Positions 49,439-58,273 of a DNA stretch of 64,000 nucleotides are shown piece after piece. The stretch lies in contig NC_067208.1 of the NCBI RefSeq assembly GCF_026262505.1, positions 6,333,962 to 6,397,961 of the forward strand, read 5' to 3'. The DNA comes from Trichomonas vaginalis G3. Lineage: Eukaryota > Parabasalia > Trichomonadida > Trichomonadidae. Below the pieces are notes generated by a model. That model worked only from the letters and a program-made list of their open reading frames with translations, had not been told where the DNA came from and did not search any database. Position 1 is the first letter of the stretch, and each line of letters starts with the position of its first letter. Both the position numbers and the translations under genes were made by a program.

Positions 49439-50076
49439 TTTACTAAAACATATTTCAAACAAAGTTTATATTCTGTTGAAAGTTTTGTATACTCGTTTGA
49501 ATATTTATACTTAAACTCAACTCCTGTAGTTCCTGGTGTTTCAATGATGCGGATGTTACCTATTTTCATGAATAGTGGAGTTTGACCACAGCATTCGATT
49601 TCAGGGTCGAGATAGTCAATGACACATTGTTTCCCTGTTATTCGTGAGATAACATTTTCAAGGTCCTCCTTTGTTAGAATTATTTGGTTCTTGCTTATAA
49701 GATTTGTCAAAAGCTTCTTATCGTCTTTGAGTAAAATTGTTTGGTATAACTGAAGAAGGTAATGGTCTACGTTATCTGAAGCATTTGTTTGAACATTTGT
49801 GTAAGGATTGTCGTTGGCTTCTCTTGAAAGAATTTGGTCCAGTGGTGGATACTCTAACTTAACATCTGATGTAGCGTTAGCGTTTGAAGCTGTGTTTAAA
49901 TTCACGGCGCCATGCTCCAAGACCGAAGGTCCCGACTTAAGTTCTGGTTCTTTTTCTTTCAAACACTCTGAACTATAGTTCTTTATGACAATATTGTTTG
50001 TCGTTCGTGAGTCAACATTTGATGTTGGTTCAATTGGAACATTAACGGCACCAGCTAAGATGGATTTGCTTCTCAT
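49435..50076 (-). CDS. Maverick 2: hypothetical protein, counterpart of 9927-10493
   Basis: This frame of 213 aa is MRSKSILAGAVNVPIEPTSN and onward. The N-terminal half is disordered; a helical region (VDHYLLQLYQTILLKDDKKL) is followed by a small beta domain with EIECCGQTPLFMKIGNIRII. It overlaps the 3' end of the gene at 49199 by 4 bp on the opposite strand. Unknown; probably assembly-related because of its neighbours. Confidence 0.55.
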   Translation of the reverse strand: MRSKSILAGAVNVPIEPTSNVDSRTTNNIVIKNYSSECLKEKEPELKSGPSVLEHGAVNLNTASNANATSDVKLEYPPLDQILSREANDNPYTNVQTNASDNVDHYLLQLYQTILLKDDKKLLTNLISKNQIILTKEDLENVISRITGKQCVIDYLDPEIECCGQTPLFMKIGNIRIIETPGTTGVEFKYKYSNEYTKLSTEYKLCLKYVLVN

Positions 50077-50110
50077 TTCATATAGAATAAAAACCTTTTA
50101 TATGTATGAA

Positions 50111-50503
50111 ATGAACAATATACTCGACAAGGGTTTGAATGTAAAGCTAACGAATGAAAATATTGTTGAATTCACTGAGACAGGTGCTGTGTATAAAGAT
50201 GTAGAACTACTGAACAAAAGAGCTAAGGGAAGAAGCAGGAACATGAACAAAGGGTGGAAGCCTATAAAAATTTATGTCAATGATGGCTCAGGAGGTTCAA
50301 ACATAAAGTATGCAGAAAGTTATAGAGTTTATGCTCTCAAAGGTGAAAAGCCTTCATTTAAGAACAGCTATTCTAACGCATATCCTCAAAAGCTAACGGA
50401 TGGGGAAGTGGATGATATGAATGACAGCAAAAATATTAACAGAAATGGCGACAGAGATGCATGGAATTTGTTTACCATCAGTCAATTGAAGGTTAGGCTT
50501 TAA
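50111..50503 (+). CDS. Maverick 2: hypothetical basic protein (130 aa)
   Basis: Start ATG 50111 (MNNILDKGLNVKLTNENIVE) was chosen because TTTTATATGTATGAA before it mirrors the start box at 7991. A basic stretch KRAKGRSRNMNKGWKPIKIY lies in the middle. The end overlaps the ATPase region on - by 4 bp. Unknown. Confidence 0.5.
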   Translation: MNNILDKGLNVKLTNENIVEFTETGAVYKDVELLNKRAKGRSRNMNKGWKPIKIYVNDGSGGSNIKYAESYRVYALKGEKPSFKNSYSNAYPQKLTDGEVDDMNDSKNINRNGDRDAWNLFTISQLKVRL

Positions 50504-51384
50504 AATAATGTTGGTCGTTCCCATGGAATATTTTTGACTTTAATGGTATTAGTCATGATATGAATCTCAAGGTATGAACGAGGAGAGATGAGAGACTTAT
50601 ATGCTTCCCAAATTTCTTCAAAAGGTAATGTTATACCTGACTGTTTCCAAATGAGTTCAATGTCATAACGTGAGAAACCTTGAAAGATAACGAAGTCAGT
50701 TATGAGACGTTTTATGTTTAAAGCTAAAAACCTCCATGTTTGCATAAGTATTGCTACAGTTAAATGGTAATGTCTGACTTTAGTAATGATTAGCTAATGG
50801 TGAGTCTGGTTTTGACACTAAACCTTTTCCGGCGAAGTCGTCGCAAACGAGCAGAGTGTTTGAAGGATATTTTTTGAAGGGGTATTTTGAAAGTTTTGAT
50901 AGAATGTAGTTTGTCAGTCGTTTCATATCGTAAACTCCTGAGTACTGACGTAAGTGGTGTTTGTCAATAATTCTTTCCATCTCCTCAGAGGTCTTTTGCA
51001 TTCCTGACTGTATAAATTCAACGATGGCATAATATTTTCTCTTACGTCGAATGTAACGTTGAAGAAATTTAATGAGTTCACTGTCTGGAACTTTAACGAC
51101 AGAGGCTTGAACTTTTGACATAAATGTTTTCGCTGTTGAGTCCATAGAGTCTGAAGTTGCTGATATAATGATTTGGTCATAGTAAGAGTCGTTTCCTAAA
51201 CGTTCTGTTATGAGTATATGACGAATGAGGTTGAATGTCTTTCCTGACCCCATCTTTCCACAATAGAAATAAACGCCATTTGAACAGAACTCATAGTCCT
51301 TACTGAAAGGAAGAATGAGAGAACTGTTGAGTTTTCACTGCTTTCATTCATGTCTTCATCTACGTCATGTATTAAATGCTTCAT
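50500..51384 (-). pseudogene. Maverick 2: A32-like packaging ATPase region
   Basis: This fossil gene starts near the ATG at 51384 (MKHLIHDVDEDMNESSENST). Walker A is MGSGKTFNLIRHILITE, Walker B is SNTLLVCDDFAGKG, and the end is SYLEIHIMTNTIKVKN. It is homologous to 13894-14769. It drove DNA packaging in the ancestral element. Broken. Confidence 0.75.
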
Positions 51385-51400
51385 TTTATCTCCATTAAAA

Positions 51401-52282
51401 ATGCAAGTCAGAAATATTCAGAACATAGCACCGAGTCTAACTGACAAGAGTATAAAGATATACTATGAACATGTTATGATGAAACCAACCAAAATTCAAG
51501 AAAGTCAGTATACTTATGAATATCCAAGACACTGGGTAGAGTATGTAGGAGGTGAGAAAGCTATTGAAATCAGACAAGTTCGAAGTATTCCAGCAGGAAG
51601 AACAATATTATTGAAGAACTTTAATGTTTTGAGATATAATGATGAAACAAAGAAGCAAGATAGTTTTCCTGTTGCTGTGTATGTGAACTTAGATACAGGA
51701 GATGACATGAAAGTTTTTAATACAAAGCTTCAAACGGTAGTGAGAGAACAACTGACTGCGGAAGGACATCCATTACCTTCAGAAGTTACCATAGCATATA
51801 ATTTTGAAACAAACTCAATAGATTTTAAAGTCATCTCTGCAAAGAAGTCAGGTTTTACATTTAATGAAGCAGATGTATATTCGAATGAAAACTTCAAAGC
51901 TATTGCATGGTTAGATAATGACGATTGCTTTAAGAAAATCTTTAAATTCAGTGACTCAAAGATGTCAATAGATGACCTTCGTGGAATGTTACCATTGACG
52001 TTTACAGTAGAAGGTTCAGCAGGATTGCTTACAAGATTGTCAATTGGTGGTATTTGGTCTCGTGAGAACATTGTTATAAAATCCAGTATAAGTGAATTTG
52101 CTGAAGAATCTATATTATGTCTTTCAAACTACATGTATTCGCCGCCGAAGCATTATAGTATAACAAACTTTGTCAGTAAGTTTAACATAAGACTTGTCGA
52201 ACCTTCTTCAATGAAAGATGTTGTGCTACCTAAAGACGGAAAGGATGGACTCATTATTGAGATGATTTTAATAGCATATTAA
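51401..52282 (+). CDS. Maverick 2: family S protein
   Basis: This frame of 293 aa starts from ATG at 51401 (MQVRNIQNIAPSLTDKSIKI); only 16 bp of A/T sequence separate it from the divergent ATPase start. Signature: YTYEYPRHWVEYVGGEKAIE near residue 40, matching YRFDYPIRWL in Maverick 1. The rest is beta-rich, ending KDGLIIEMILIAY. Capsid or vertex candidate. Confidence 0.6.
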   Translation: MQVRNIQNIAPSLTDKSIKIYYEHVMMKPTKIQESQYTYEYPRHWVEYVGGEKAIEIRQVRSIPAGRTILLKNFNVLRYNDETKKQDSFPVAVYVNLDTGDDMKVFNTKLQTVVREQLTAEGHPLPSEVTIAYNFETNSIDFKVISAKKSGFTFNEADVYSNENFKAIAWLDNDDCFKKIFKFSDSKMSIDDLRGMLPLTFTVEGSAGLLTRLSIGGIWSRENIVIKSSISEFAEESILCLSNYMYSPPKHYSITNFVSKFNIRLVEPSSMKDVVLPKDGKDGLIIEMILIAY

Positions 52283-52507
52283 ATGAGCTTGTTCTTGAAG
52301 GTCATTCATGATGAAATAACTGTTGTAGAAGATGTTAGCAATTGTTCAGACATTTTGAAGCGTATAGATGATATAAGAAAGAAGTTAGATAGACCGCAAA
52401 GCGGTGAGGGCGAAGCCCGTGAGAACACTTATGTTTCATTGACTTTCTCCAGTAACGAGAACTTTTATGAGATAATATTGAAGAGAGATGATTTTAATAT
52501 GGTGTAA
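52283..52507 (+). CDS. Maverick 2: small protein carrying an in-frame GC palindrome
   Basis: This frame of 74 aa is MSLFLKVIHDEITVVEDVSN and onward. Bases 52394-52418 (CCGCAAAGCGG plus GGGCGAAGCCC) form the GC double hairpin and are translated as part of RPQSGEGEARENT without breaking the frame. It starts next to the stop of the previous gene and ends directly at the next start, so the three look co-transcribed. Confidence 0.55.
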   Translation: MSLFLKVIHDEITVVEDVSNCSDILKRIDDIRKKLDRPQSGEGEARENTYVSLTFSSNENFYEIILKRDDFNMV

Positions 52508-53035
52508 ATGGTAGCTTGGGCAGCTTTAGGCGCAATGGGAACAAAAGCATTAGCATTTGGAGCAAAAGCACTTGGAGCTTATGACGCAGTAAATAAAATG
52601 AGTGGAGGAAGGGTTTCGAAGACATTAGATGCAAATAAAGGAAAGATTGGAGGCTGGGTTGCAAAGAAGTTAAGATTAAATAAAATAGGGCTCATAAATA
52701 AAGCATCCAATTTGGTTGCGACTGAGTCAGAAAATGCTTTAGGAAAGGACGATGAGTTTGCAAAACACGCAAAAGACTTTAATGACCAGATGCAAGGTGA
52801 AACAATGCATTTAAATAGAGTCGATGGAACTAAAGAAAATGTTTCTTCTCCACTAGTAGTTCTTCCGTATGGTCCCTATGGAATGTATGGAAACCCTTAC
52901 GAAAGACCATTTGACCCATTGACTGGTGGAAGTAACTGGTATCATTACGGCCGAAGAAGAAAGACAGTCAAGTTGGAGACAGACGTGAAGAAAGCAACTA
53001 AAAAGAAACCAAGGAAGAGAGTTATAAAGCAATGA
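52508..53035 (+). CDS. Maverick 2: amphipathic/basic virion-type protein
   Basis: This frame of 175 aa has an Ala/Gly-rich amphipathic start (WAALGAMGTKALAFGAKALG), a mixed middle, and a very basic tail (KKATKKKPRKRVIKQ). A membrane-active head and a DNA-binding tail recall virion core or lytic proteins of adenovirus-like viruses. It is probably the analogue of 23675-24076. No firm homology. Confidence 0.5.
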   Translation: MVAWAALGAMGTKALAFGAKALGAYDAVNKMSGGRVSKTLDANKGKIGGWVAKKLRLNKIGLINKASNLVATESENALGKDDEFAKHAKDFNDQMQGETMHLNRVDGTKENVSSPLVVLPYGPYGMYGNPYERPFDPLTGGSNWYHYGRRRKTVKLETDVKKATKKKPRKRVIKQ

Positions 53036-53065
53036 GAACGTTTATGTTATGAGAAATTTTTAACG

Positions 53066-53103
53066 TTAGTTTTATTTTTACTGAAAATTTTTATTTGGAT
53101 GTA
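53066..53103 (+). promoter_or_regulatory. Leader of the right terminal-repeat gene
   Basis: AGTTTTATTTTTACTGAAAA then TTTTTATTTGGATGTA lies outside the terminal repeat and differs from the leader of the left copy, but closely resembles that of the HNH gene at 36071. Confidence 0.55.
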
Positions 53104-53269
53104 ATGACGAAAACTATTGAGATAACAAACTACAACGGTCATGAGTTCAAGAACTTGTTCTTCGTTCCTCGTGAAAATACATTCTATCAGATACGAGGGA
53201 GAAAGGGTAAAGTTAGTTTAAGCATTTATGATAGCAAACATAATGGAAGATATATACAAGCATACGATA

Positions 53270-54572
53270 TAGGGTGTCCAAAGGTGTGTTTAGCACAAAC
53301 CTGAATACTGCGAATAGAAATAAACAAGTTACATATATATAAAGTTTATTTAAATATAATCACCATTGGATTCAATCACGCGTTCGCAGCGATCGATCCA
53401 GGCTTGAAAGACACGCTTTAAATCATCATGAGAAAATTGCTCAAATTGCTCTCTTACAAAATTTTCAAGATCATCTGGACTCGCGAATTCGCGTCCTTCA
53501 GCTCTCTTTTTTAGCGTGCCGAATAAATAAAAGTCAGAGGGTGCAATATCAGGTGAATAAATTGGGTTTGGAACAACTTTGACATTGTTTTCCACCAAGT
53601 AATTCATTACCTTATGACTTTTGTGAACTCTTGAATTATCAAAATGAATTGCAAACTTTTGTTTTTGTTGTTTGGATTTCTCAAACTCATCAGAATTGAT
53701 AATTTGAGTAAGAACATTGTCAATTAGATACTGAACATTCATCGTATTAGGTTTTTGAAGAATATCAATTGCGATGATGCCATTCACGCCCCAAAAAACC
53801 GACAACATCATCATTGGTGTGTCAATTTTTTTCTTCGGGAATGTTTGCGGATTTTCATCCTTCGGGATCCACATGATTTTGGCTTCTGTTGCATATTGAA
53901 ACCAAGACTCGTCCCCTGTTACTAAAAAGCGAAACTTCTTGGATTGATACGCACCCAATATAGAGAGGAGCTCTTTCGAAGATTGGACTCTAGATTTTTT
54001 TGAACTGAATTAAGGTTGTGCGGAACCCAACGTGTATACGCTAGTTTGTAGTTCAAATAATTGTGCAGATAATAACTGACTGTTGTACGTGGTATCTTTG
54101 TCATCTCCTCTATCCTTCTGAGTGATGCTCTTGGGTCTTCATCTAGCGCTTGAAGAATTGCTTTGATTTTTCTTTGATCCGGCGATTTTTTGTCAATTTT
54201 TATGATGGGCGCCTTTTTGTTCATGAAGTGATACATCCTAACATGATACGTTACAGTGGAATAGCTAGGAGCATCCATACCGAAGCATTTTACCAATGTC
54301 TCGTAGACTTTTTTACAGTCTTTGCATTTTTTTGCAAGAGCGAGGATGTTTTCTTTATGATTCATTAAAAAAATGAAAAAAATCCCGCCAAAATTTCCCG
54401 CGAAACCGCCTCTTGTCTCAAAATTTATTTTATATCCCGGCATGGCGCCAAAATACAACATACTCATCATATACATATATTCATATTTTTTATTATATAT
54501 TTATAATCAGCATATATCTCCTTTAATAGTCTCATATAGAGCGCTGTGCTAAACGCACCTTTGGACACCCTA
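53270..54572. mobile_element. Tvmar1-like mariner transposon
   Basis: 1303 bp with terminal inverted repeats TAGGGTGTCCAAAGGTG(T/C)GTTTAGCACA (one mismatch) and a TA target duplication (53268-53269 and 54573-54574). The intact left terminal repeat of Maverick 2 shows the empty site, CGATACAAACGG. Size and ends match the Tvmar1 family of T. vaginalis as I know it. Confidence 0.9.
53350..54365 (-). pseudogene. Mariner transposase, frameshifted
   Basis: The ATG at 54365 (MNHKENILALAKKCKDCKKV) begins a helix-turn-helix region (GMDAPSYSTVTYHVR, then RRIEEMTKIPRTTVSYYL). The catalytic core has the mariner aspartates: FLVTGDESWF, FAIHFDNSRVH and YSPDIAPSDFYLF, a DD34D pattern. A one-base change in an A run near 54000 (between VPHNLNSVQKN and KSRVQSSKELL) puts the two halves in different frames, so this copy should be inactive by itself. 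Confidence 0.85.
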
Positions 54573-55036
54573 TACAAACGGTAAGCGTGTTTCATTAGCT
54601 TTGTCAAAACTTACATACATTAATTATGACAGCGACTTTGACTCAGACGATTGGAGCGACAGCAGCGATACTGAAGAATATGAACTATTGTGTGAAGCAC
54701 AGCAATGGGAAGAGTTGCAATACTTTTGTAAATGAGAACGTTAGTGTGAACGTTAGTGTGTACGTTAGTGAGAACGTTTATTTTTTTCATGCACGTGCAT
54801 TGTGTCGCGGGGAGTTGCCATGGGCAATGACCTGCGCACAATATATAACGTACAGAGAGGTGAGATGAGGTGGTTTATGTGATAAATACTTTACGTGGCA
54901 GAAATAGTTTAAGGTTATTAGAAATATTGCAATTGTGATGTAAAATATACGTTAGCGGTTTTGCAAAGTGTCAGATTGACATATCTTCGGTAAGATGGCG
55001 CACAGTGCCACCGTACTGAAGATATGTATACTAACT

Positions 55037-55041
55037 CTCGA
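55037..55041. repeat. Target duplication of Maverick 2, right copy
   Basis: CTCGA, identical to 31250-31254. Confidence 0.7.
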
Positions 55042-55042
55042 G

Positions 55043-55164
55043 AAAGTTCAAAAACTTGGGTGCAATCAGTTCTGATTGCACCCAAGTTTTTGAACTTTGT
55101 ATAAGGAATTGTTGGCTATGATGTACTGATTCATGAATCAGTACATCATAGCCAACAATTCCTT
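55043..55164. repeat. Hairpin array, two more stem-loops
   Basis: 55043-55098 is a perfect 26-bp inverted repeat (AAAGTTCAAAAACTTGGGTG and onward) with a 4-nt loop. 55103-55164 is a nearly loop-less palindrome of about 30 bp per arm (GGAATTGTTGGCTATGATGT and onward). They continue the array at 30031-31252, from which Maverick 2 separates them. Confidence 0.85.
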
Positions 55165-55947
55165 CCCAAACAACCCGAAATTTGTCTGATTCCACACTAA
55201 TTTTATTAATTTATCTAAACTTTTATCCTCGTCTATAATTTAATCATCAATAATTATCTCTTGTTCTATTTCACTATTATATATATATATTTATATGATT
55301 TGATTTAAAAAAAATAAATAAATTAATTAATAAATCATTTACTCAAATATATCAAAAGTTTTATTTTTATATATAAAGATAACTACTTTTAAAAAAAATA
55401 CCCTATATATTTTTGCCATGTAATCTATTTTTGTCATGTAAACTTGTCAGTTTTGTCAGAAGTGAAGTGAACCAAATTTTCATGCACAACAAAAATAAAT
55501 AGCCAGAATGGCATGCTTGGGTACTGGAAATTTAATATATCTGCCAAGATTTTAGTGTCAAATTTCATCTAATGGATGTTTGAATTTGAGCGACCAAAAT
55601 CGTAATAAATAAAATATCCATTTAATGACCTAGCGATGCACATATATTAACAATTGTAAACTATTCAAAAAACTCTGACATTGACCAAAATAAATTATGT
55701 AAACGTAGATAAACAACTGTTGCAGACTCGGCAATTCTTAAAATACAAAAAGTCCCTTTCTTACCGATTATTGTTAGGTAATATCTTTACTATCATTTTA
55801 GCGACATATTGAAGAGCTATTTTCAAAGATTTCTCTTTTTCATTCACATTTGCATGTGTATTTTCTGACGAATTTTAAACAATAAGAATATGCTTATGCA
55901 GTTATCCACTATGTAAATCTGATTTAGATTTGAAACTAAATAAGAAT
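55165..55947. other. AT-rich intergenic region
   Basis: There are very AT-rich stretches (55230-55400) and no convincing gene. GCCATGTAATCTATTTTTGT near 55418 resembles GCCATGTAAAGTGTCACTTT near 31118 in the hairpin region. Confidence 0.5.
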
Positions 55948-56463
55948 GATAGAATGCTTCTGTGTATGTGTGGCGTGAGTTAGCATCAGGTGGTTGCGTG
56001 ATAGAATGCTTCTGTGTATGTGTGGCGTGAGTTAGCATCGGGTGGTTGCGTGATAGAATGCTTCTGTGTATGTGTGGCGTGAGTTAGCATCGGGTGGTTG
56101 CGTGATAGAATGCTTCTGTGTATGTGTGGCGTGAGTTAGCATCGGGTGGTTGCGTGATAGAATGCTTCTGTGTATGTGTGGCGTGAGTTAGCATCGGGTG
56201 GTTGCGTGATAGAATGCTTCTGTGTATGTGTGGCGTGAGTTAGCATCGGGTGGTTGCGTGATAGAATGCTTCTGTGTATGTGTGGCGTGAGTTAGCATCG
56301 GGTGGTTGCGTGATAGAATGCTTCTGTGTATGTGTGGCGTGAGTTAGCATCGGGTGGTTGCGTGATAGAATGCTTCTGTGTATGTGTGGCGTGAGTTAGC
56401 ATCGGGTGGTTGCGTGATAGAATGCTTCTGTGTATGTGTGGCGTGAGTTAGCATCGGGTGGTT
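55948..56463 (+). repeat. 52-bp minisatellite, ten copies
   Basis: The unit starts GATAGAATGCTTCTGTGTAT and ends GGGTGGTTGCGT; copies begin every 52 bp from 55948 to 56416. They are identical apart from one substitution (CATCAGG in place of CATCGGG) in the first copy and the shortened last copy. It is GC-richer than its surroundings. The near-identity points to recent expansion. Confidence 0.95.
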
Positions 56464-57685
56464 TCATCACAAATTTTAACCCATCCAAATCTTATTAATT
56501 ATTAAAATTCTTTTACAATTTCTGATGTATTTTTTGTAAACATTTCATATGCAATATTTCTCCTTTTCTTTCCTCAAATCTTCAAATATTAATAACTTTG
56601 GATATGAAATTATTTGGATCTTTTATGAATTTTAAATGTCTTTCTTAATATCAAATCGATTAAATTATTAATATTTTCTAAATTATGCCTTAAAATCCAA
56701 ATATAAAAAATCGTAAATAAAAAAAATATTTTTTATTTTTATTTTGTAAATAATCCGTTTACTAAATGGGACTGTATCATGAAAGTAACAAAAATCATTA
56801 TTTAACAAGATTTAAAACTGGTGCAACGAAATGCACATTGATTTTGTAGTGTAACAAAGAGAGATTTATTGTAAAAAGTACAAAATAGTATATTTATTAT
56901 CGTGATTAGCGTAGAAATGTATGAGTTTGGGACGGATTTCTGGTGCATTCATAACTAAAGTGATACATTGTCTGGAGCAAGTTCAGATCTTTAACTTATG
57001 GCTTTTTTGGTGCTAACTCACCCAATTTAAGTGCACTAGAGGGGATTTTGTCTGTAATGAGCATGCACCTTGAGTTGTTGCTTGGTCCGTGTACGAAAGA
57101 TAGTAATTTAATACTATACTCGATTAAATGTGAATTTCTAATTTTGAATTTGCGTTTTTTCCTGAAAATAGTTACAATATATGAAAGAGTTGGCAAAACT
57201 AGAGGACACGTCTTTAAGGGTTTGGCTCTTGCTTCATGTTAATATGCCGAAACTAAAATAAACGTATATTGGGGGTCGAAAATTGAGAGCTCATATCTTT
57301 AAGTGATTGTTTCATTGAGCATGTTCGATGGTTTTAAGACATCATTTAATAAGCTCAAGATGAGAAAAACAACCGTGACTAAAATATGGCATAAAAATCG
57401 TCTTTTTCATTCAAGATATTGTGGCAAAGAATCAAAACATAAAAAATTAGCAATAACTATCTAAGAATCATTACTTCCTCACATAGTAAAATTCCTGCTT
57501 TACTATTATTTCTCCCTATTGTAGAATTTGAAAATTTCATATATCTAAATTCTTGATCTTAAGGGGAAGAATCTATTATGTTTCGCATATTTTCCACATG
57601 GATATGAATTATACATAACTAATTCTTTCCAATCTTGAATAAAATATGATAGTGAAGAAATTTGAAGGAAACCGCTTCAATTTCT
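56464..57685. other. Intergenic region
   Basis: 1.2 kb of AT-rich sequence with only short, composition-driven open frames. No recognisable gene or repeat. Confidence 0.5.
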
Positions 57686-58273
57686 ATGGCGACATTGATT
57701 CTTCCTGCACATGTTCGCTCAGCGATGAAATCAGTCGCTCAAGTTGCTGCTGAAGTTCCAATTCATAAAGTTTTTGAGCAAGCTATCCTATTTCTTTTTG
57801 GTGAAATTGAACAGACCGAAATTAAGACATATGCTCGAGAGGCTGGAGTTCAGTTCCCAACATACCAAGAGTCTATTGATGCACTCGCTTGGATAGTTTG
57901 TGAAGCTGTTCGCACAAAATGCACAACAGACAATTTTAGAGAATTTATTGCAGAAATCGATTTCTTAAATACAAAACAAGTTCTTGCAGTATACGAAAAA
58001 GCTATGCAAAGCGTTAAAGAAACATTAGTTGAAAACTCTCCAGATACAGAACACTTCGTTTCCTTAGATTGGCGCTTACAAGTTGAAATTGGACGTCGAG
58101 CTCTTAGGTCGATGAGAAGACCACACGTTGTTGTTAATATTAAGACTACAAAGCAAACTGAAACACTTGAAATTACACCACAAGGTTTAGTTGAATTATA
58201 TACTACTTTTGATGCCGCACTTCAGGCTTGCCGTACTTCTAAGTTTAGAAGAATTCAGCGCTTCATCAAATAA
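57686..58273 (+). CDS. COMM-domain (COMMD) protein
   Basis: This frame of 195 aa starts from ATG at 57686 (MATLILPAHVRSAMKSVAQV). Helical N-terminal domain (about 1-115), then a COMM domain from about residue 125: SLDWRLQVEIGRRALRSMRR, PHVVVNIKT and a final helix ELYTTFDAALQACR. The conserved DWR and leucine-rich pattern are those of COMMD proteins, subunits of the Commander/CCC complex that with retriever recycles membrane proteins from endosomes. A 0.5-kb spacer separates it from the Tubby-like gene. Confidence 0.8.
   Translation: MATLILPAHVRSAMKSVAQVAAEVPIHKVFEQAILFLFGEIEQTEIKTYAREAGVQFPTYQESIDALAWIVCEAVRTKCTTDNFREFIAEIDFLNTKQVLAVYEKAMQSVKETLVENSPDTEHFVSLDWRLQVEIGRRALRSMRRPHVVVNIKTTKQTETLEITPQGLVELYTTFDAALQACRTSKFRRIQRFIK

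Larger units (their letters stand above)
31255..55036. mobile_element. Maverick/Polinton 2 (fossil virus-like DNA element)
   Basis: This 23.8-kb element (22.5 kb without the mariner) has 628-bp terminal inverted repeats beginning AGTTAGTATACATATCTTC. Parts: terminal-repeat gene, small genes, membrane protein and capsid region (-), small basic protein and family S gene and HNH nuclease (+), polymerase B region (-), KilA-N genes (-), integrase and fibre (-), second capsid-like gene (+), packaging ATPase (-), family S and virion-type genes (+). It is broken in the large genes (about fifteen breaks) and carries an inserted mariner. The terminal repeats are almost identical, so it is young. Confidence 0.9.
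53104..55036 (-). repeat. Maverick 2 right terminal inverted repeat, split by a mariner
   Basis: It matches 31255-31882 in inverted orientation over 628 bp, excluding the 1303-bp mariner and its extra TA. Its gene copy, which begins at 53104 as MTKTIEITNYNGHEFKNLFF, is interrupted by that insertion. Confidence 0.9.

Noticed and set aside
54620-54868. Open frames inside the Maverick 2 terminal repeats (also at 31423-31671)
   Set aside because: Antisense or out-of-frame to the terminal-repeat gene and running into the ACTAACGTT-type repeats; no conserved composition.
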